A stretch of DNA of 64,000 bases, from assembly GCA_018417955.1 (NCBI GenBank), contig JACTVC010000003.1, forward strand, positions 2,418,001 through 2,482,000. The letters run 5' to 3'. Position 1 is the stretch's first letter; every line of letters starts with the position of its first letter. The DNA comes from Laccaria trichodermophora (lineage: Eukaryota > Basidiomycota > Agaricomycetes > Agaricales > Hydnangiaceae). Position numbers and translations under genes: made by a program. The notes below the pieces were generated by a model. It was not told the DNA's origin, did not search any database, and saw only the letters and a program-made list of their open reading frames with translations. Shown here piece by piece: positions 23,548 through 36,135 of the stretch.

Positions 23548-24033
23548 CTCGAGTCCACGCGGACCCGAATCCAAGTACTTACCTCGTAATTCTTGAGAGG
23601 CCATCTCACTGGCTTATATTTGACTTCCAGCACAGTTCTTCCAAAATCTTGTATCCGCAGATAATTATGCAGACTACACGGACTTGATAGCATTGGAAAG
23701 TCAGATCCCCTCCGACGCTTTTGGCGTCTCTGAGCATGGTGCTTATAATAGTGCCCTGTGAACGCTGCTATGACGCCTCAGGCCTTCCTACTGGTTAACC
23801 CGAGGGTCATTCGACACTGTGCACCATTTTGCATCCACGCTACGGAAAATTTTCTCTTCAGCAACGACTTGCCTTAGCGGCTCCACGACCCTGACTTGGA
23901 TAGATTTGGTAGTTGGCGCTCAGGTCTCGTCAAACGTTGACCACGAAGCCTGGAATATCCCATGCAAAGATTGCATGGCAACCCGCCTCGTAACTTCCAT
24001 GGAACACATGTCTAGCGAAGGATGCTACATACC

Positions 24034-24790
24034 CTAGGCTTTCTCTATTACGCATCCATCGCGCTCGGCGACCATTTCCAATACCCAAGGGCTAACCCAC
24101 TGACGCGCGGCAAGTTCCTTCGTCGTCAAGAATTTCGCGCCCTGTATCGTCCCGAGGCAACTCTGTCGAAAATTTGAAAAGATTAAAGCTGAAGCAACGA
24201 GACACGGGTGCCGTTAGTGACGTACCGGAGTTCCGCATTGACAGTCAAATGGCTGGTCCATTTCCCACTCTGTGCTCGGGTAAAAGAAGGTCACTAAAAT
24301 GAAGAGTGAACTCGGTAAGTATTTCGAAGGGGTCGCTGCGCTTACGTGTTTCTCCAGGCTCGATGCGTCTCAACGCTCGGAGGTGCCAGTTGGATGTATC
24401 GGGTGAGGAGAGGTCGAACGCGACGTTTGGTTCGCACGAGTGATTCACTGCAACAATCAAGGCCGCCTTGTCAAAGAAGCCCAATGGTGGATTTTATTGA
24501 AGAACCCTACCATAGACCAGGTCGGTATTAAGCTCGATATTGTCATTCGCGCCTCTACCGCACTGGACGGATGTATACGCTTTCGGTCCCTTGGTAAAGC
24601 CTTCAAGGCGAGCCAAAAGGTCGCCCCCTTGAAATCCCTATCAATTATTGTTAGCCGGTTATCATCATACAATCATCCGGACAAGTTCACTCGCCCTTTT
24701 GGTCTTCAGGGAAGACATATAGTCTCCCGGAACAAACTCGACGACGAAGTCGCGATGGGTTGGGACATAAGACTTTTGTGATGGTTTCAT
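24034..24790 (-). CDS. SET-domain protein (putative lysine methyltransferase)
   Basis: Five exons can be assembled from the ATG at 24790. They encode PTHRDFVVEFVPGDY, then GFQGGDLLARLEGF, then NIELNTDLVY spliced to VNHSCEPNVAFDLSS (the SET motif NHSCEPN with its SAM-binding Asn-His). Next come ALRRIEPGE, VTFFYPSTEWEMDQPFDCQCG and SCLGTIQGAKFL, the last two forming the post-SET zinc cysteines. The protein is short, about 185 residues, essentially a lone SET/post-SET unit of the kind numerous in agarics. The target is unknown. The introns at about 24446-24510 and 24240 are needed to remove stops and restore motifs, so the model is well supported. Confidence 0.8.
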
Positions 24791-25194
24791 CTCTATGTAG
24801 GGGAGTCGGTTGATGGATTATTTGAGTACTCCTCACCATGGTCACTGCTTTATTAAATAGCTTTTACACTTGGCTATGGATAGCCCAGGAGCGCCGCCGC
24901 CGTCGTGGGCGCGTGATATAGATATTTGTCCTCTTGTAAGGATGACGACTAGAACACGATTATCGATTAGATAGTAAAAAAATCAAACATTCTGACGTTA
25001 CTATCGGTAGATTGACATACGGAGGTACGCCATATGTAATTGGCCCTTCAAATGTTAATGACGCGCCTCAACCAATATCACGTGGAGGTACGCGGAGTTT
25101 AAACCTTAATCAGTAAACTGCACAGGCCTTTGTCCGAAATTTCGATAACAGGCAATTCATCGACAAGCCCATCCCGACATCGACATCAGCAGCA
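24791..25194. other. upstream region of the SET gene and RPL30
   Basis: This 404-bp stretch separates two divergent genes and should hold both promoters. The motif GGAGGTACGC occurs twice (about 25020 and 25085), the second next to CACGTG-like sequence (TCACGTGGAGG). No gene is seen. Confidence 0.45.
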
Positions 25195-25679
25195 ATGGCC
25201 CCAACAAAAAAATCCAAGGCGACCAAGTCCACCGAGTCCATCGCCGCCAGGCTTGCACTCGTCGTCAAGTCGGGTAAATACACCCTTGGGCACAAATCCG
25301 CGCTGAAGCAAATGCGCAGCGGCAAAGGTGAGCTCGTCCATCCAGTTGTCTCTCGGGGACTGGAGCGTGAGGCTGAGAAGGTCCCTTGAACTTACAATGT
25401 TTTGTGTATAGCTAAGCTTGTCCTGATCGCCGGTAACTGCCCCCCGCTGCGCAAGTCTGAGCTCGAGTACTACGCCATGCTTTCAAAAACTAGCGTGCAC
25501 CACTTTGCGGGTACCAATGTTGCGCTTGGGACCGCTGCCGGAAAGCTTTTCCGTGTTGGGTGAGTGTTTTTTGTTCGTGCCATGGAGTCCTTTTTTTGAC
25601 TGTATTCTGCAGTGTCATGACCGTCAGCGACCAAGGAGACTCTGACCTCTTGACTTTTGCTGAGGGTAACGCTCAATGA
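25195..25679 (+). CDS. RPL30: 60S ribosomal protein eL30
   Basis: Exons 25195-25327, 25412-25559 and 25613-25679 give 115 residues, the usual eL30 length. Typical segments are [56 protein letters not shown] and the C-terminal GDSDLL. The protein belongs to the L7Ae/L30e RNA-binding fold of the large subunit. Intron phases are consistent and nothing is damaged. Confidence 0.95.
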
Positions 25680-25949
25680 GCAAATTAAGAGTCTGTATTA
25701 CCTTACGCTTCATTCATGTCCGTCACCATTTCTCTACATGCAATTTATGAGCGTCGCTTTACAACATCCACCCGTTCCGAATATCCGTTCTGTTCACGGC
25801 GCGTTTTCTTGGTTGGGAACGCGTTAACACTAGCTACCCGTCGCGTGTCACGTTCAGCGATGGTACTCCAACGACAGAGATGCCCATGGTAGGAAGAGAA
25901 TAGCGGTGGGATATATAACGCGTTTCGAAACCCAGTGTACGAATTGCAA

Positions 25950-27373
25950 TTACAACAATGACGGGGTCATCTCTATTATCGAATGGGGCCCCTTTGCCGC
26001 ATAATCCGCCTTTGAGACAAAGTTTTTCCCATTGCTATCACTGAAGATGATCTGCAGAGTACTGATTATCACAAATCAATATGTGAACGAAGGAATACCC
26101 TACCTTTGCAATAATACTCAACCCCAGGAACGCAGCGAACCCGTTCCCCGTCTCCCGGTACTCTGCGTAGTAGTCCGGTATCGTCACAACGCGTATAGAC
26201 CGCGGCTGCACGTCACTTTGTAATTCAGGACTGCCGATGAACGGTGCCAATCTTGACTGCAACGCTACCCCAATCCCTTTGACATGTCGCGTGACGTCGC
26301 CAGTCACCAGCAAACCCTGCCAGACGTATTGACGCTGGTCAACGCCGACATGGCTTACCGCATGCCCCACTGTCTCTTGCAACGGCAAAGGTTTCTCGGA
26401 CTTCGGGTTGCGCGGGGTAGAATAGGGGAGGTTGTCTAACAACGACGGATCGTATAAAGGCTCGCAGAACCGATGACGTTCTTTGCCCAACGTAAGGGAA
26501 TGCTCGCGGAACTGAACAGTGATCAAGTCCAACGCCTCGATCTCCCTTGCTCGAGCCTGCTCTGCCGCAGACTGCTTCGCCGTAGCCTTCTTCTTCATCC
26601 CACTCTCAATGACCGCTTTTTCCCGGCCAGCAACAATAACCGCAGCAATGTCTGTTACACCTTCGTCCTCTGGCGCTGCGGTCTCCCCGTCCGATGGTAC
26701 TTTTACGAAACCATCTTTGTACAGCTGTTTCACCAGCTCAAGCAGTGTGTGATGTAGCGTCTCAGGGTCCGTTGGGCTCCCTGGGGGTGATAAGGCCTTC
26801 ATGACATTCAGGTTCGATCGTAGAAGGTGCGCGAGGTAGTTCTGACAATCATGCAAACCAAGGGGTGTGGATGTACGAGCGGAATGGACTATGAAACCCT
26901 CGTACACGGGAGTGATATCAGTTTTTTCGTCCCCGATGTCGACTATGACCCCGCTGAGGGTGTTGACGGCGTATAATTGAGCCATGGGAAGCTCAAGAAT
27001 TCCAAACCCTGCTACGTTGAAGCGCTCAAAGAATATCTAGCAGATGCGCTCGTACGTGTCGCGTGAGAGGCCTGGAAAGATGGAGAGGAGGACTGGGGAC
27101 TCGTTTTGTACGCGACGGCGTTGGAGTTGGTTGAATATGATGTATTTCCTATGTTTCGGTTGATTAGATTGGCTGTGGGGGTTCAATGGAGGAGTGCCCA
27201 TACCAGATAGCTTCTGCCTGCGTCCAGTCGCTGACGTCTCCGTCCGCAAATGGCCACGAAACGATGATATCCTGGGCCCTGGCCATTTGCCAATGCCTCG
27301 TCGAGTTGGGTGCCGACAAGGTAATCAGTCAGACGCTGTTGGTTTAAATGTCCCAACGCGACTCGTCGAAGCT
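25950..27373 (-). pseudogene. ARP9: ARP9 copy 1, main 3' fragment (disrupted)
   Basis: This copy is nearly identical to the intact copy at 56300-57958 from the last exon through most of exon 2. The actin-like body is still open (VVDIGDEKTDITPVYEGF, then FREHSLTLGKERHRFCEPL and FAAFLGLSIIAK). Relative to the intact copy, exon 2 has a 7-bp tandem duplication (GCCCTGG near 27276-27285) and a 2-bp deletion near 27332, shifting the frame. The sequence stops at 27372-27374, where a 13.6-kb transposon begins. The missing 5' parts are at 40976-41192 and 44138-44168. The homology with the other locus begins at about 25834/56202, downstream of the gene. Confidence 0.88.
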
Positions 27374-27667
27374 ACACGGCTGGGCCTTCAGTTGAGCGGT
27401 TCTTGATTTTGAGAGACTCCGATCTGGTTGAGTTCGAAATCTAAGTTAGACTTGAATTGCATTTGAACAAATTTAAACCAGTGATCGGTGTGTTATGGTT
27501 GAACCGTCAGTCAGGTATTGTGCATCGATCGGAATATATGACATTTTTTGAGGATTTTTTTCATCCTTTGTTCAACCACCTCCTTCTCAGTTTTATCGAG
27601 AGGTTTTCGAAGCCATGTCGTATCAGCCAGATGTCAAATGTAAGTCCGTGACACCCAAATGGCTATA

Positions 27668-28346
27668 CAGTCGTGGACAAGCAAAGCCCACTAATTTAGT
27701 ATCTCGGTAAATAATGTATCTAGAGCTGAGATTTTTCCAGATTCTGGCTCGGATTTGCGAAAAGCGTCGAAAAACGCACCTCCGAGGTTTTTCCCACGAG
27801 GAATTGGCATGGCCAAAATTTTGGACCAAAAAACTGCAACATTTAAGGGGAAAAACAGGTCAAAACCGGCCAGAAATTATCGAAAGTTGGTACCTGTGCT
27901 GGGCTTCGGCTGGAACCTACTCAGAAAGGGCAAAGAATCTATCAGAAAGGGATTTCCCTGCATTTCGAAAGCCTAGTGTGATGGAATTTCTTAGTCCCGT
28001 GATATAAGTCACATCAAAAGTGACTAAGTGCCCAATTTGGGTCAATGTTTGGCAATTTTTTCCAGAAGAACCACTCGATAAATTGTTTCGAAACTTGATG
28101 GGCAGATTGTTCTCCGTGAAAGGAAGCGATTCCGCTATTTTTCATATTTTTCTTGGCACTTTTTGGTGTCCGGCCAACATTTTAGGGTCTATTTCTGTAT
28201 ATGGCCATTTTCTCCAAAACGGCTCGTGAGACTTGGCTGAAATTTGGCCAGAAGCTTCCCTCAATGTATCTGCATGTTTTCTGGGCACTTTGGTAGCCAT
28301 CAATACATTTCCATTTTTATTAGTGGGCTTTGCTTGTCCACGACTG
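27668..28346. mobile_element. MITE with TA target duplication (mariner-like), copy 1
   Basis: Terminal inverted repeats of about 29 bp begin CAGTCGTGGACAAGC and are perfect between 27668 and 28346, with TA on both sides. The interior is AT-rich, without a transposase. Its end resembles that of the element at 39782-40558 (CAGT-G-GGACAA-TAAAG pattern), so both belong to one family. TA duplication and TIR type suggest a Tc1/mariner-derived non-autonomous element. It interrupts the region just upstream of, or within, the N-terminus of the transposase gene. Confidence 0.75.
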
Positions 28347-28354
28347 TATATAGA

Positions 28355-31300
28355 ACTTAAACCTCGCGAACAGACTGGGAGTCTTGGGGTAGCAGCAATG
28401 GGAGGGCTCTTTTTTCGTGCCTCGTCTGTCAGGATGGCCTGGAGCGAAAGGTGGCAGATTGCAAAGCCCATGAATGCACACAAGGCCATGTCCAGAGGTT
28501 GAAGAGGTTTACATCGCCTTCAGCTGTAGGTGACAGCAGTAATCCCACGCCATCAACTTCGGCAGCTCAAACACCCTCTGGTCGCGCACTTTCTGAGGAC
28601 GCCCTTCGAGCTCTCCTTATCTCTGCCACCTCAGATCCCCATCAAGCTCGCTACCCGCTTGGACATCCCAATCATAATGTCTACGTTAACCCCACACCCG
28701 GTTCACCTGGAGCTGGCGGAATACTTGACTGGGGCCTCTATCAATTAGAGAATACACTTGCAGACCCGACACCTCAAGATCAGCTTTTCAGCAACATATC
28801 TCAAGCGACGCTACAGCTTCTAAATGAAGATATCAGTGATTTTGAACAAGATGACGTCTCTGACTCTGATGACGGCGCTGGTATGTGTTTTTTTCGTGTG
28901 TTTGTCCCCAGATCTGACCAAGATATAAAGAACGAAATGCTGATCAGGGTCCTCGCAAACGTGCCCGCACCAATCAGTCAAATATTGGTCTGTCCGAGGA
29001 GTGGTTTCCATGGGAGGATAAAATTGTGAGTCCAATTGGTGAGATCGCTCTGTCCTGCCACTTATGCAACTGCAGACGTGCTCTCTGGACATCCTCATGC
29101 ATCTCCCACACTCTGTATTTTCTCGCAAGCAGCTCGACCTATTCCTGTGGCTATTGCGAGTCAACAACGTCGACGACGTCCCATCAACAAAATCCCTCAA
29201 AACACTCAACAAAATCCTACAAAATACGTGTGGCATCGACACCTTGGCATATGAAGGCAAGCTGGGGCACCGCTACCATGTAAACAACCTGGGCCAAATA
29301 CTTGCTCAGGTAAAGTTTTGCTCAGTTATCATGTGTAAGCCATCTGAAATTTGACGAAGGAATTTTGCAATCCAAAAGTTCGACCGAACATTCATCTCTA
29401 CCCTGAAGATACCGGAAAACAACTTAGCGAAGCGTGACAAGCAGAGCGATGGTTGAAGGAACTCCTACCAGAAGAAACAACTCCGATGGTCCGCGTCTGT
29501 GGAGACGATTATTACATCTATGAGCCAGCCCTCCTCAAAGACCTGTCCATGTGCATTCCGGAGCATTGGTTCACAAGGGACGGTACCCTTTTTGCCCGAG
29601 CGTGGAAGTTGGAGACGCGGGTGATTGATGGGATTGAGGGCTGGGTAGTCCGTAAGGATGTTGAACTTGAGGTATCTGAACACCAGCTCGGCAAAAGTTT
29701 CACTTCCTTGGACAAGGAATTTGCTCGGTTTCAAATACCACATCCTTCTCGCATCCATGGTAAATCATTATCGTTTATATAATATATCTGATACGACCTT
29801 TCTCAACAGGATTCTTTCCAAAGGAGGACGTCATCCTGTCCTCCCTTGAACCCTGGATCCATACAAACCCGGTTCTTGGTAACCGTTGGCAAAGCCTGGC
29901 AAAAGGGTTTCAGGTTGCATCTTTGCCGCTGTGGATGTACTGCGACGATACCTCAGGGAACATGTCGAAGAAATGGAATGAGCATAATAGTTTTCTATTC
30001 ACTCTTGCTGGTTTGCCGAGGGAACATACGGCCAAGGAATACAACATTCATTTTTTATGTACATCAAACATAGCACCGCCTCTCGAAATGATGGATGGAG
30101 TTGTTAGTCAGATTGAGTATGTATTTCTTGATGCTTTGACGCTACCAATCTCACTATCAATTCCAGGGATGCTCAACGTGATGGTATCTGGGCATGGGAC
30201 TGCGAACATAAGGAACCAATTCTCATCTTTCCTAGTGTTCTTGCATTACTTGGGGATAATCCCATGCATAGCGAGTTTGCATGTCATATCGGACTGCGGG
30301 GGAAGTTCTTTTGCCGCTCATGTTGGGTCAAAGGAAGCGATGCTGATGACGCCGGAACTGTACCGATCATCAGTAGGGATGAGTCACGAGAGAACAGTCC
30401 TGCTCCTTCCAGTGCTGGAAGCAATGCTGAGTCGGATGGTGCCAATGATTCTGCTGAGCCTGCTGCCACAACAAGTAATGCACCTCCAGGTAACAGCACA
30501 GAGAGCCAACGAGCAACGTCTGGCAAGCGTAAAAAATATGAGGAAAGTTATTCTGCAATGTATGATCGTGTTTCGGCATTTGTGAAGGTATGTTGTATTT
30601 TTACGCCCAGACTGCCTTCAACTCACCTCTTTGCTTAGCCTGGAGTACTTTGTAATAAGGTTGAAACACAGAAAACACTTGATTTGTATTTCAAAAAGGC
30701 AACTGTCATTGGCTCGAAAACGGAGCTCAAGAAGGCTCGTACACAAACAGGAATCAAAGACTCTGTACAGGAGTTCCACCTTGAGAAACTCTTCTCTTCG
30801 TACAAAGGAAAGCACGGCCCACATGCAAAACAACAGGCTCTGGATGCGGCGGTTGCTGATTTGCCTTCAGATATCACCAGTCCTGTTTGGCGACTACAAG
30901 GTATGTCATTGCTGTGTTTATTAATGCCTGTGGTATTCATCATATCACTGGCACGAATAGGGCTGGATCCGCACCAAGACACACCCGTCGAAATTCTGCA
31001 TGTGGTTCTTCTGGGTTTCGTGAAATACTTCTGGCGCGATCTGGTTCGAAATCAAGTCAATGATGAACAAAAGGCACTTCTCACACAACGGATGAATAGC
31101 CTGGATGTTCGTGGTCTCGGAATCTCCAAACTCAGTGGGGAAACTCTGGTCAACTATGCTGGTTCCCTCACTGGTCGTGATTTTCGGGTGATAGCCCAAG
31201 TTGCGCCTTTCGTGATCTTTGATATGGTGCCAGATGATGTATTTGAGGCCTGGCTGGCCCTCTCCAAGCTTGTTCCGCTTCTGTGGCAACCATTCATCGC

Positions 31301-32752
31301 TGATATTGACGAATATTTGGTTAGTTTCCTGAGGTCTTTACAATTTGTGTTTTCTGACAGGGATACATACTGCAGGTAACCGTCGAACAGGCAATCAAGA
31401 ACTTTTTACTCAAGACTACGCAATGGACATGTGATTGGTTCAACAAATCAAAGTTTCACATCATCCTGCACCTCCCAGCTCATGTCCGCCGATTTGGCCC
31501 AGCCATGCTCTTTGCAACAGAAGCCTTTGAATCATTCAATGCGGTGATTCGTGCGAAAAGTGTCCACAGCAATCGCCAAGCACCCTCTCGTGACATTGCG
31601 ATGGCCTTTGCTCAAGGAAACCGTGTTCGACACCTCTTGAGCGGTGGCTATTTCATTCCTGCGCATCTCCGTGAAGTCTCGCTTGAAGGGACGTTGACCA
31701 TACAATGTCCCGAAATGCTTGTTCATGCTAATTGGCGGTCAGTTGGGCCTGGTCTGCTACATCTGGTCAAGAGCGACCCGACCGTACAGAATTATCTTGG
31801 GCTCTCAGCCATCGGTGAAGCCTCATCCTTGGGTATATCTATTCATCACCCATGTTGCCATATCCTTGAAAACTGATCGTTATTTAGGGAGATGCAAGGG
31901 TGACAAGCAGCAGCCCCGTCACTTCAACCAAACACTGACAGGCATGAAACTACCTGGAGTAGTTGGTGTCTCGGAGGGTCATGTCTACGTTACAGCAACC
32001 AAAGTCTGCCTTTTAAATGGTGACAAGTGCATAGTGGGTCAGCATGTAATCGTTCAGTCCCATCGTCCCAATACATCGACATTCGTTGCTTGCTTGCGCA
32101 AAATTATACAGCAAGTCGGCTCTCAAAACCATGACAACTCAAGGCCAGATGGTCTTCTCCTCGAAACTATAGATTCATTGAGTACATCTCAAAAGTTCCA
32201 AATGCCACGGCTCTGTTGTCAGAACGAGTGGTCTTTCATGCCAATCTCGGTGGGTTGCACTTGGGCTCGTCTGGTGCTATGAGTTTATTGACAATTTTCC
32301 AGGATCTCTTATGCACCGTCAACACCCAACACGACTGTAACACCAATAAATGCACAACCTCCGGGTTTCGTTATGTTTATCAAGAACGTGTACGCACCCA
32401 ACGCCGCACTCCGATTGTGCAACACCTCAATAATCCAGATGATCTCATCTTGAACATGGCACAAATGCGTGATGCTATCCACCTCCAGAGATTCCAGATT
32501 CAACCCCCTGCCGTACTGGATGAACCGGCCATCATTGATGCCAGTGTTCGCCGTGTGATCGACAAGAGGAAAAAGAAGAAGGAGGATGCAGACAAGGAGG
32601 TTTCTGGTCAGCCATCTCCACGTGGTAAATGCAGAGGCCGCGGAGCACAGTTTCGAGGGAGGGTACAGGCAATAAATCAATCAGCTCCAGCTCGGGGCCG
32701 TGGTCGTGGTTCATCTCTCCCTGGCGAGCTTACTCCTGACTTTTCAATGTAA
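28355..32752 (+). pseudogene. CMC-like transposase gene, interrupted by a stop
   Basis: Exons read through a cysteine/histidine cluster (CLVC, CKAHECTQGH; 28415-28500), an acidic linker, a segment LDILMHLPHSVFSRKQLDLF (29085), then LYPEDTGKQLSEA, the core (YDDTSGNMSKKWNEHNSF, LGDNPMHSEFACHIGLRG, PVEILHVVLLGFVKYFWRD) and FATEAFESFNAVIRAKSVHSN. The end is an RG-rich tail (RGRGRGSS). This is a large protein family repeated in agaric genomes as the main protein of CACTA-like elements; assignment to a named family is tentative. An in-frame TGA at 29435-29437 (where an Arg codon is expected) and a MITE at the 5' end indicate loss of function. No ATG is found in frame after the MITE. Confidence 0.78.
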
Positions 32753-32772
32753 AATAACATTTATCAGCTTAT

Positions 32773-33130
32773 TTACTTATCGCGAGGATATGATGGAAAT
32801 GTTATGTTGTGGGTCTGAAGAGACCCCTCCAGGGTACGAATCCACCTGCGTTCATGGTGCAGTTCGTCACAGAGTAAATCCACCCGAGTGCGTAAGGCCT
32901 CCACCTCTGTTCGCACCTTCCCTTCTACCTGCCTCTGGACACCTTCCTCCACCTCCTTCACGTGAAGCTCAACAACACTGAACACCTTCTCGGCGAGTGA
33001 GATACTGGGTGATGTAGTGACAGGCAAAGGATTGACGCCTGCCAGTGCTGAGGTTGGTGCTGAGATTGGCGAAGAACCAGGTACCACGCTGAGAGACTCG
33101 GCATGTTGCCTTTCCAGTTCAAGATATTTT
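32773..33130 (-). pseudogene. 3' exon of a coiled-coil protein within the CMC-like element
   Basis: An open stretch on the minus strand begins after a good acceptor (ATATCACAG, about 33136) and reads LKYLELERQHAES, then VFSVVELHVKEVEEG and RTRVDLLCDELHHERRW, a likely coiled coil, ending at 32773. There is no start codon. The upstream part would lie where the LTR element begins (33312), so the gene is either interrupted or incomplete. It is convergent with the transposase gene (stop 32752). Confidence 0.4.
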
Positions 33131-33311
33131 AACTGTGATATACCACCAGCTAAACAACATGGTCAGTCAGTTGTTTTGATAGAAGCAGGTCAGATGGATA
33201 CCGAGATATGAATCTGGATGTGAGAAATTATCTTCCCATTGTGTATCGGTGGTTTGAGAGTCCAAGAAACCCCCTGGAGCAAATAGGCTGGAAAATCATG
33301 TCATAGATACA

Positions 33312-33630
33312 TGTGAAGCGTTCACTCTGAACTTCTCGCATAGCTGAAGCCAAGAGGGAAGGAGGAGGCAAGAATGGGTGGATCTGGGATCAACACCCAT
33401 GAGTGAGCAATGAGCAGTTACAAGATACTCAGCTGGCCCAACATGATTATGCATACTGTAGGAAGTACAGTTATACAAAGCACTACATGTAGTGCAAGAG
33501 GATGGCAAGACTGCTGACAAGGTGGTGGTTCAAGACAAAAGATCAATATATTATGTAAGATATCCAAATCTAGCTATATACCACTGTTTGACTATGGCCT
33601 CTGGGCATTCCCTTCCAATCCTATATCACA
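33312..33630 (-). repeat. LTR (3' LTR on the minus strand)
   Basis: 319 bp with TGTGA/TCACA ends. It contains the palindrome GCACTACATGTAGTGC near 33480. It is nearly identical to the three other copies in the window. Confidence 0.88.
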
Positions 33631-34429
33631 AAGCCCCCCAATGTCCAGAGGGCATGTAAGGAAAACAATGGTGGGGAAGAATAATAGAATAGAAATCCTC
33701 TTGCCCCCCAGAGTGAATATCAGGATAAAATGAGACCAAAAGGTAGCAAAGCAAAGAAGATGAATAAAAGAAAGAAAAAATTTGGCCCCAAATAATTTCC
33801 TATCTGGAAAGCTGGTCACTGTAAGCTCCCAGCTTAACCCAGAAATACCCATATGATCCTCCCATTCTCTCTTCAGTGATGTATAACCATGAGTACTGGG
33901 AAACCATGCAAGTGGATGGCTTCCAGGTCATCCATCCCAACTCCATTGCCTTTCCCCATCAAGATGGTGTAGCATGCTTCCATCATACTTGTGGTCTGGG
34001 TATAAGACATGTATAGTGTGATAGAGGCTTGCGCCTCTCCACTCAGATCATTGATCCCAACTCAACTCCCTCTACCCATCAAGATGATGTAGCTTGCTTC
34101 CATTGTGGTGTGTTGTCTGGACGTGGGGAGCATGTAATGGGATAGAGGCTTGCACCTCTCCTCCCATCTTCCACCTATACTCCCCTACAGCCCCCCACTT
34201 TTCCAGTGTGCGAATCTCAAGAATCAAGCCAGGGAGGATAGAGGCGAAGAGATCATGCAGTGGAAAATTACAAGCCGTGATCCTAAGTTGGTGTCTGAGT
34301 GGGTAAAGGTGGTGCCATGTTGGGTAGGAATGATAAGAGGTCAAAGGAAAGGAGGGGAAAAAAATGTTGTCATAAATTTTGCCCCCCAGAGTGGACACAG
34401 GCCATGCAACACACAAGCAGCAATCTGTA

Positions 34430-34800
34430 AGGCTACCATGATTGAAGAAGAGTCCGCCGCGCAACACGCGAGCAGCAACTCCTCAAGACTGATCCGCTGC
34501 AAAACATGCGAGCTGCAATCAGGAGCCAGAAGGTTACCATGATTGAAGAAGAGTCCGCCGCATAATGCGCGAGCAGCAACTCCTCAACACTGATCCGCCG
34601 CGAAACACGTGAGCAGCAATCAGTACTTCTGAGGGACTCAGAAGGTTACCATGATTGAAGAAGAGTCTGCCGCGTAATGCGCGAGCTGCAACTCCTCCAC
34701 ACTGATCCGCCGCGCAACACGCGAGCAGCAATCAGCCTTCTGAGAGAAGGTTACCATGACTGAAGAAGAGTCCGCCGCGTAATGCGCGAGCAGCAACTCT
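34430..34800. repeat. tandem repeat of about 105 bp, four units
   Basis: The phrase ACCATGATTGAAGAAGAGTC recurs at about 34436, 34538, 34649 and 34754 (the last with one change), each followed by a CCGCCGCG-rich and GCGAGCAGCAACTC segment. It lies within the LTR element. Open frames on either strand here reflect repeat structure. Confidence 0.7.
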
Positions 34801-35169
34801 CAACCAGTTGAGGTGTCTCCCCAGCCCATAAGAGTCCTCCAATCAAGTCTTAACACCCCAAATAGAGGGGAGATCCTGAGGTAGCCAAAAATGTGTTTGA
34901 GCATAGCGTAGTGATTTCTGGCCCGTTCCTGGGGATCAAATACCCGTTCGAAAGCTACGAACGACGCCTTTCCAACGGTATAATTCGCGTATCGTGACGA
35001 GCCGTGGTTGTCGAGATAGAGAGGTAATACCCAGAAACTGCAGTTCTGGAGTAAATGCATACTGCAGACCAGGCTGTTGTCCGTTATCGACGTGAATAGG
35101 TGCGTCGGAAAGGTACGATTCAGGCGTTTCAAACGGGCTATAGAGCGTCCGATGCGAGCAGGTTATGAC

Positions 35170-36135
35170 AATAGGAATGGGGAAATGGTTGTTGAAGAGA
35201 TGGCACTGTAACACAAGGACCGCTTGTCCGTTTGGCGCGTATAAGGGCTTCCCAGAAGCGCATTGACCGTGGCTTCAAAACAAACCAAAGAACGAAAGAG
35301 GCGACCGAGATCTCGCCGAGAACGGACGAAATATGTTCATGTTGGTCATACCAGGCTGAACTAGGCGAAGCGCAGCCAATAGGTGACCGCTTGGCGAGTT
35401 CAGGGAATCCAAAGAAAGCTGTAAATTAGGGCTTCCCAACGCAAAAAAGACGAGAGCGATACGGCCGTCGGTTGGCGAGATATGACATGAATAAGCACCC
35501 TGTAAATGGTTGTTGGAGGGATGGTGCTGTAACACGAGAACCGCTCGTCCGTTTGACGCGTATGAGGGCTTCCCAGAAGCGCATTGACCGTGGCTTTAAA
35601 ACAAGCCAAAGAACAAAAGAAACGACCAGGATCTCGCCGAGAACGGACGAAATATGTTCATTTTGGTCATACCAGGCTGAAGTAGGTGAAGCGCAGCCAA
35701 TACGCGACCGTTTGGCGAGGTCAGGGGGTCCAAAGAAAGGTATGAACGAGGGCATCCTAGCGCAAAAGAGACGAGAGCAATCGGAGCGTCGGTTGGCGAG
35801 ATATGATGTGGATAAGTCCTGTGTAAATGGTTGTTGGGGGGATGGTGCTGTAACATGAGAACCGCTCGTCCGTTTGGCGCGTATAAAGGCTTCCCAGAAG
35901 CACATTGACCGTGGCTTCAAAACGAGCCAAAGAACAAAAGGAACGACGAGGATCTCGCCGAGAACGGACGAGATATGTTCATTTTGGCCATGCCAGGTTG
36001 AACTAGGCGAAACGCAGCCAATACGCGACCGTTTGGCAAGTTCAGGAGGTCCAAAGGAAGGTGTGAACGAGGGCTTCCCAGCGCAAATAAGACGAGAGCA
36101 ATCGGGGTGTCGGTTGGCGAGATATGATGTAAATA
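35170..36135. repeat. tandem repeat of about 320 bp, three units
   Basis: The segment around GCTTCCCAGAAGC occurs at about 35250, 35570 and 35890, and each unit also contains ATCTCGCCGAGAACGGACGA. Units are about 90% alike. A long minus-strand frame (about 35426-36199) crosses all units and gives a repetitive peptide. I treat it as a by-product, although its conservation without stops is noted. Confidence 0.75.

Noticed and set aside
26038..26985. ARP9 copy 1 as a functional gene
   Set aside because: The open central exon is intact, but the 5' exons are separated by two transposons and exon 2 has a net 5-bp shift.
34430..36135. CRISPR-like array
   Set aside because: Units are 105 and 320 bp tandem repeats without spacer structure, in a eukaryotic retroelement.
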